NCBI GenBank assembly: GCA_903839355.1
Contig: CAIMBV010000221.1
Coordinates: 1 to 8,413 of the forward strand
Source: an uncultured Actinomycetes bacterium
GTDB lineage: Bacteria; Actinomycetota; Actinomycetes; Nanopelagicales; Nanopelagicaceae
Length of the DNA stretch: 8,413 bases
Direction: 5' to 3'
This document shows, one piece after another, positions 5,952-8,413 of this stretch (position 1 is the first letter of the stretch; each line of letters starts with the position of its first letter). Both the position numbers and the translations under genes were made by a program. The notes beneath the pieces were generated by a model. That model did no database searches. It was not told the origin of the DNA and saw nothing but the letters and a program-made list of their open reading frames with translations.

Positions 5952-6434
5952 ATGTCATTTAAGGTCGGCGAAACCGTTGTTTATCCCCATCACGGAGCGG
6001 CTCTCATTGAAGCGATTGAGACCCGGACCATTAAAGGCGAAGAGAAGATCTACCTAGTTTTAAAGGTTGCTCAGGGTGATCTGACCGTCCGTGTGCCAGC
6101 AGAGAATGTAGATCTGGTCGGCGTCCGCGACGTGGTCGACTCAGCTGGACTAGATAGAGTCTTCAATGTCCTGCGCCAGCCATATACCGAGGAGCCAACA
6201 AACTGGTCTCGTCGTTACAAGGCAAATGTCGAAAAGTTGGCCTCAGGCGATGTCATCAAGGTTGCTGAAGTCGTTCGCGACCTCTATCGCCGCGATCTCG
6301 ATCGTGGACTTTCTGCAGGCGAGAAGCGGATGTTGGCTAAGGCTAAGCAGATTCTTATCTCAGAGTTGGCGCTCGCTGAGCGAACCGATGAAGAGAAGGC
6401 TGGCGTCATCCTTGATGAGGTTCTAGCTTCCTAA
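5952..6434 (+). CDS. carD: RNA polymerase-binding transcription factor CarD
   Basis: A 160-residue global transcription factor that binds the RNA polymerase beta subunit and stabilises open promoter complexes, influencing rRNA and many housekeeping promoters. The N-terminal polymerase-interaction domain (1-about 55) begins [17 protein letters not shown] and keeps Arg25 and Arg47, the beta-contact residues in Mycobacterium tuberculosis CarD. The C-terminal helical domain carries Trp85 in [11 protein letters not shown], the residue that wedges into the upstream edge of the bubble. It matches the mycobacterial protein (162 residues) very closely. The ATG at 5952 fits the family start and has the AAGGAG signal. 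It is followed after 10 bp by ispDF, and a 7-bp hairpin spans its stop codon. The gene is divergent from the lpqE-like gene, as in mycobacteria. Confidence 0.97.
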   Translation: MSFKVGETVVYPHHGAALIEAIETRTIKGEEKIYLVLKVAQGDLTVRVPAENVDLVGVRDVVDSAGLDRVFNVLRQPYTEEPTNWSRRYKANVEKLASGDVIKVAEVVRDLYRRDLDRGLSAGEKRMLAKAKQILISELALAERTDEEKAGVILDEVLAS

Positions 6435-6440
6435 AGCTAG
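6423..6440 (+). other. Intercistronic 7-bp hairpin spanning the carD stop
   Basis: CTAGCTT (6423-6429), a CCTA loop and AAGCTAG (6434-6440) form a perfect 7-bp inverted repeat. It covers the carD TAA (6432-6434) and ends 4 nt before the ispDF GTG. There is no T run after it, so it is not a standard intrinsic terminator. It may influence mRNA stability or re-initiation at ispDF. Confidence 0.5.
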
Positions 6441-6444
6441 CCCA

Positions 6445-7593
6445 GTGACTGATTTAGTTGCCGTCATAATTCCTGCCGGCGGCAGTGGAGAGCGGCTCGG
6501 CGCCAAGATTCCAAAGGCGCTAGTTCAACTCGCGGGCAAAACTCTGATTGAACATGCTGTCGCACAAATGGCTCCTGTCGCGAGTCAGATCATTGTCGCT
6601 GCCCCAGCTGGGTACGAAGAGCAATTTCAGCAACTCCTCGGCAGTGAGGTCACTGTTGTTACTGGTGGACTGACTCGAACCCTGAGCGTTAAAAAAGCGT
6701 TGGCTCACGTCGACAAAGGTAATGAATTCATCTTGGTGCATGATGCAGCGCGCGCCTTGGCGAGCACCGACCTCGCGCTTCGAGTTATAGATTCACTTCG
6801 CGCCGGCGAGAAGGCCGTGATTCCTGGATTGCCAGTTGTTGACACAATCAAGAGAGTCGATACCGACAACTATGTCACCAAAACTCCAACACGTTCCAAG
6901 TTACGGGCAATTCAGACACCACAAGGTTTTGCGCGCAAGGTACTCATCAAGGCGCACAGTTCAGCAGATGATGTAACAGATGATGCTGGTCTCGTCGAAG
7001 ATCGAGGCGTAGATGTAAAAGTCATACTCGGCGAGGATCGTGCACTCAAAATTACAACGATGAGCGATTTAGAGATTGCTCACAAGTATTTAATTTCAGA
7101 ATCCAGCAATCAGATTCGCGTTGGAATTGGAACTGATGCACACGCATTCTCCGCGGACCCTTCCAGAGTTATGTGGCTCGCAGGATTGTTATGGCCCAAT
7201 GAGATCGGCGTAGATGGTCACTCCGATGGTGATGTAGCTGCCCATGCAATTTGTGATGCTCTATTTAGCGCCTCCGGGTTAGGTGATCTGGGCTCCAACT
7301 TTGGAACAAGTGATCCCAAATATTCTGGTGCAAGCGGTTCGCAGCTTCTTGCAGAGGCGCTTGAGCGAGTGCAGGCCGCCGGATTCAGTATTAACAATGT
7401 GGCAGTACAGATAGTTGGTAATCGACCCAAGATTGGTCCCCGTCGCGCCGAGGCCAGTACGGCGCTCTCGCGGGCGCTTGGTGGAGTACCGGTTTCTGTA
7501 AGTGCGACGACGACTGATGGCCTGGGCTTTACTGGTGAGGGCCGCGGGATATCGGCGATCGCCACTGCTCTGCTCTCCTATCGCGCACGGTAG
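6445..7593 (+). CDS. ispDF: Bifunctional IspD-IspF (MEP pathway)
   Basis: A 382-residue fusion of two isoprenoid-precursor enzymes. The IspD part (about 1-218, MEP cytidylyltransferase) has the nucleotide-binding loop [18 protein letters not shown] (9-26) with Arg17 and Lys24, and VHDAAR with Asp100. The IspF part (about 223-380, MEcPP synthase) begins [12 protein letters not shown]; Asp231, His233 and His267 are the expected metal ligands, followed by [12 protein letters not shown] and the C-terminal [15 protein letters not shown]. The two domains catalyse non-consecutive MEP steps; IspE works between them and is not here. Mycobacteria carry ispD and ispF as separate neighbours at this place, so this looks like an in-place fusion. 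The start is GTG, 10 bp after carD, without a Shine-Dalgarno. AAAGCT 6 nt upstream is a one-off match to the -10 pattern, so expression may rely on carD read-through. Confidence 0.95.
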   Translation: MTDLVAVIIPAGGSGERLGAKIPKALVQLAGKTLIEHAVAQMAPVASQIIVAAPAGYEEQFQQLLGSEVTVVTGGLTRTLSVKKALAHVDKGNEFILVHDAARALASTDLALRVIDSLRAGEKAVIPGLPVVDTIKRVDTDNYVTKTPTRSKLRAIQTPQGFARKVLIKAHSSADDVTDDAGLVEDRGVDVKVILGEDRALKITTMSDLEIAHKYLISESSNQIRVGIGTDAHAFSADPSRVMWLAGLLWPNEIGVDGHSDGDVAAHAICDALFSASGLGDLGSNFGTSDPKYSGASGSQLLAEALERVQAAGFSINNVAVQIVGNRPKIGPRRAEASTALSRALGGVPVSVSATTTDGLGFTGEGRGISAIATALLSYRAR

Positions 7594-7596
7594 AAT
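7591..7596 (+). promoter_or_regulatory. -10 hexamer of leaderless cysS promoter
   Basis: TAGAAT, one base from the TATAAT consensus, is followed by 6 nt (TTCCAA) and the cysS ATG at 7603. Its first three bases are the TAG stop of ispDF, the same dual use seen at mshA. No Shine-Dalgarno or -35 is visible. Confidence 0.65.
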
Positions 7597-7602
7597 TTCC
7601 AA

Positions 7603-8413
7603 ATGTCAGCGCACCTAAAGCTTTACAACACGGCAACTCGTGAAGTTGCTGATTTCAAACCATTGCATGAGGGCAAGGTTGGAATCTATCTCTGTGGTGC
7701 CACCGTTCAAGCTCCACCTCATATCGGGCACGTTCGCAGTGGAGTTAACTTCGATATTTTGCGACGCTGGTTAACTGCAAGCGGGTATGACGTCACCTTC
7801 ATTCGCAACGTCACAGATATTGATGACAAGATTTTGCACAAGGCGGTTCACGAAGAGACTCCGTGGTGGGCAGTTGCCCAAAAGTATGAGCGGGCATTTA
7901 CCGAGGCTTACCGAGCCCTCAATGTCATGCCACCTACATACGAACCTCGCGCAACAGGTCACATAACTCAGATGATCGAGCTCATGGAGATTCTGATTGC
8001 CAATGGAAGCGCGTATGCACCAGGCAATGGCGACGTCTATCTTGATGTGCGCCATCTCAGCTCTTACTTAACCTTATCTCGTCAGAAGCTAGATGATCTG
8101 CAATCGGCCGAAGATGCAGATTTAACATATAAGAAAGATCCGCGGGACTTTGCACTCTGGAAAGCGGCTAAGCCCGGAGATCCATCATGGCCTACTCCGT
8201 GGGGCGCCGGCCGACCTGGTTGGCATCTGGAATGTTCTGCGATGGCGCATGCTTATCTCGGTGAGTCATTTGATATTCACGGTGGCGGACTCGACTTGAT
8301 ATTTCCACATCATGAAAATGAGATTGCACAATCTCAATCTGCGGGATGGGGATTTGCAAATATTTGGATGCACAATGCCTGGGTCACTGCATCTGGTGAG
8401 AAGATGTCAGATC
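7603..8413 (+). CDS. cysS: Cysteinyl-tRNA synthetase, 3'-truncated by window edge
   Basis: The first 270 residues of a class I synthetase (usual length about 460) that attaches cysteine to tRNA-Cys. The catalytic domain shows [19 protein letters not shown] (29-47) with the HIGH motif at 40-43, [25 protein letters not shown], the tryptophan-rich [19 protein letters not shown] and [11 protein letters not shown]. The zinc ligands are expected to be Cys31, Cys211, His236 and Glu240. It is a CysRS, not its paralogue MshC, because of PHIGHVRSG and close likeness to mycobacterial CysS1. The window stops inside the KMSKS signature, where the visible residues read K267-M-S-D270, with Asp at the place of the ATP-binding Lys. 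The ATG is 9 bp after ispDF and carries the leaderless signature. Its position after carD and the isp genes matches mycobacteria. Confidence 0.95.
   Translation, partial: MSAHLKLYNTATREVADFKPLHEGKVGIYLCGATVQAPPHIGHVRSGVNFDILRRWLTASGYDVTFIRNVTDIDDKILHKAVHEETPWWAVAQKYERAFTEAYRALNVMPPTYEPRATGHITQMIELMEILIANGSAYAPGNGDVYLDVRHLSSYLTLSRQKLDDLQSAEDADLTYKKDPRDFALWKAAKPGDPSWPTPWGAGRPGWHLECSAMAHAYLGESFDIHGGGLDLIFPHHENEIAQSQSAGWGFANIWMHNAWVTASGEKMSD

Noticed and set aside
7603..8413. Could be mshC (cysteine ligase of mycothiol synthesis), given nearby mshA
   Set aside because: MshC is a CysRS paralogue, but this sequence has [18 protein letters not shown] and [11 protein letters not shown] in the form of true actinobacterial CysRS.
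1..8413. CRISPR array, tRNA, rRNA, insertion sequence, phage or defence genes
   Set aside because: No repeat-spacer pattern, cloverleaf, transposase motif or terminal inverted repeats seen; all genes are core actinobacterial functions and codon use looks even throughout.

Overview
The window is a dense stretch of actinobacterial chromosome holding ten genes and no mobile elements, tRNAs or CRISPR. The evidence for an actinobacterium is strong: MshA (mycothiol synthesis), a SenX3/RegX3-type phosphate two-component pair with PhoU, a near-canonical CarD, an LpqE-like lipoprotein divergent from carD, and an actinobacterial-type cysteinyl-tRNA synthetase. The moderate base composition and very short intergenic gaps suggest a streamlined lineage, for example a freshwater planktonic actinobacterium. 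That last step is inference, not something the sequence proves.

Layout. (1) 1-2783, plus strand: the 3' part of an asparaginase II-family gene, then mshA and gpmA, tightly packed and overlapping. (2) 2787-5336: phoU on the minus strand, convergent with gpmA by 3 bp, and senX3-regX3 on the plus strand, divergent from phoU across a 142-bp control region. (3) 5355-5864: a minus-strand lipoprotein gene (lpqE-like), convergent with regX3. (4) 5952-8413, plus strand: carD, a fused ispDF and the first two thirds of cysS. The order carD-ispD-ispF-cysS next to lpqE is the mycobacterial order, and mshA-gpm-senX3-regX3 is also a recognised actinobacterial neighbourhood. Here the two blocks are joined.

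How the genes fit together. PhoU, SenX3 and RegX3 form a phosphate-sensing unit. MshA starts mycothiol synthesis, a pathway that uses cysteine, and CysS charges tRNA with cysteine. IspDF supplies two steps of the MEP isoprenoid pathway. CarD is a global transcription initiation factor that acts on RNA polymerase.

The most striking signal is regulatory. Six of the nine visible start codons (mshA, gpmA, phoU, senX3, lpqE-like, cysS) have a TANNNT hexamer followed by exactly 6 nt and then the start codon, which is the signature of leaderless mRNAs. In mshA and cysS the first three bases of the hexamer are the TAG stop codon of the gene before. Only the two regulator genes regX3 and carD have clear Shine-Dalgarno sequences. 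Other points to check are a SenX3 with no membrane segment, a C6/G5/C5 inverted-repeat element at the senX3 promoter, and a CysS signature motif reading KMSD where KMSK is expected.
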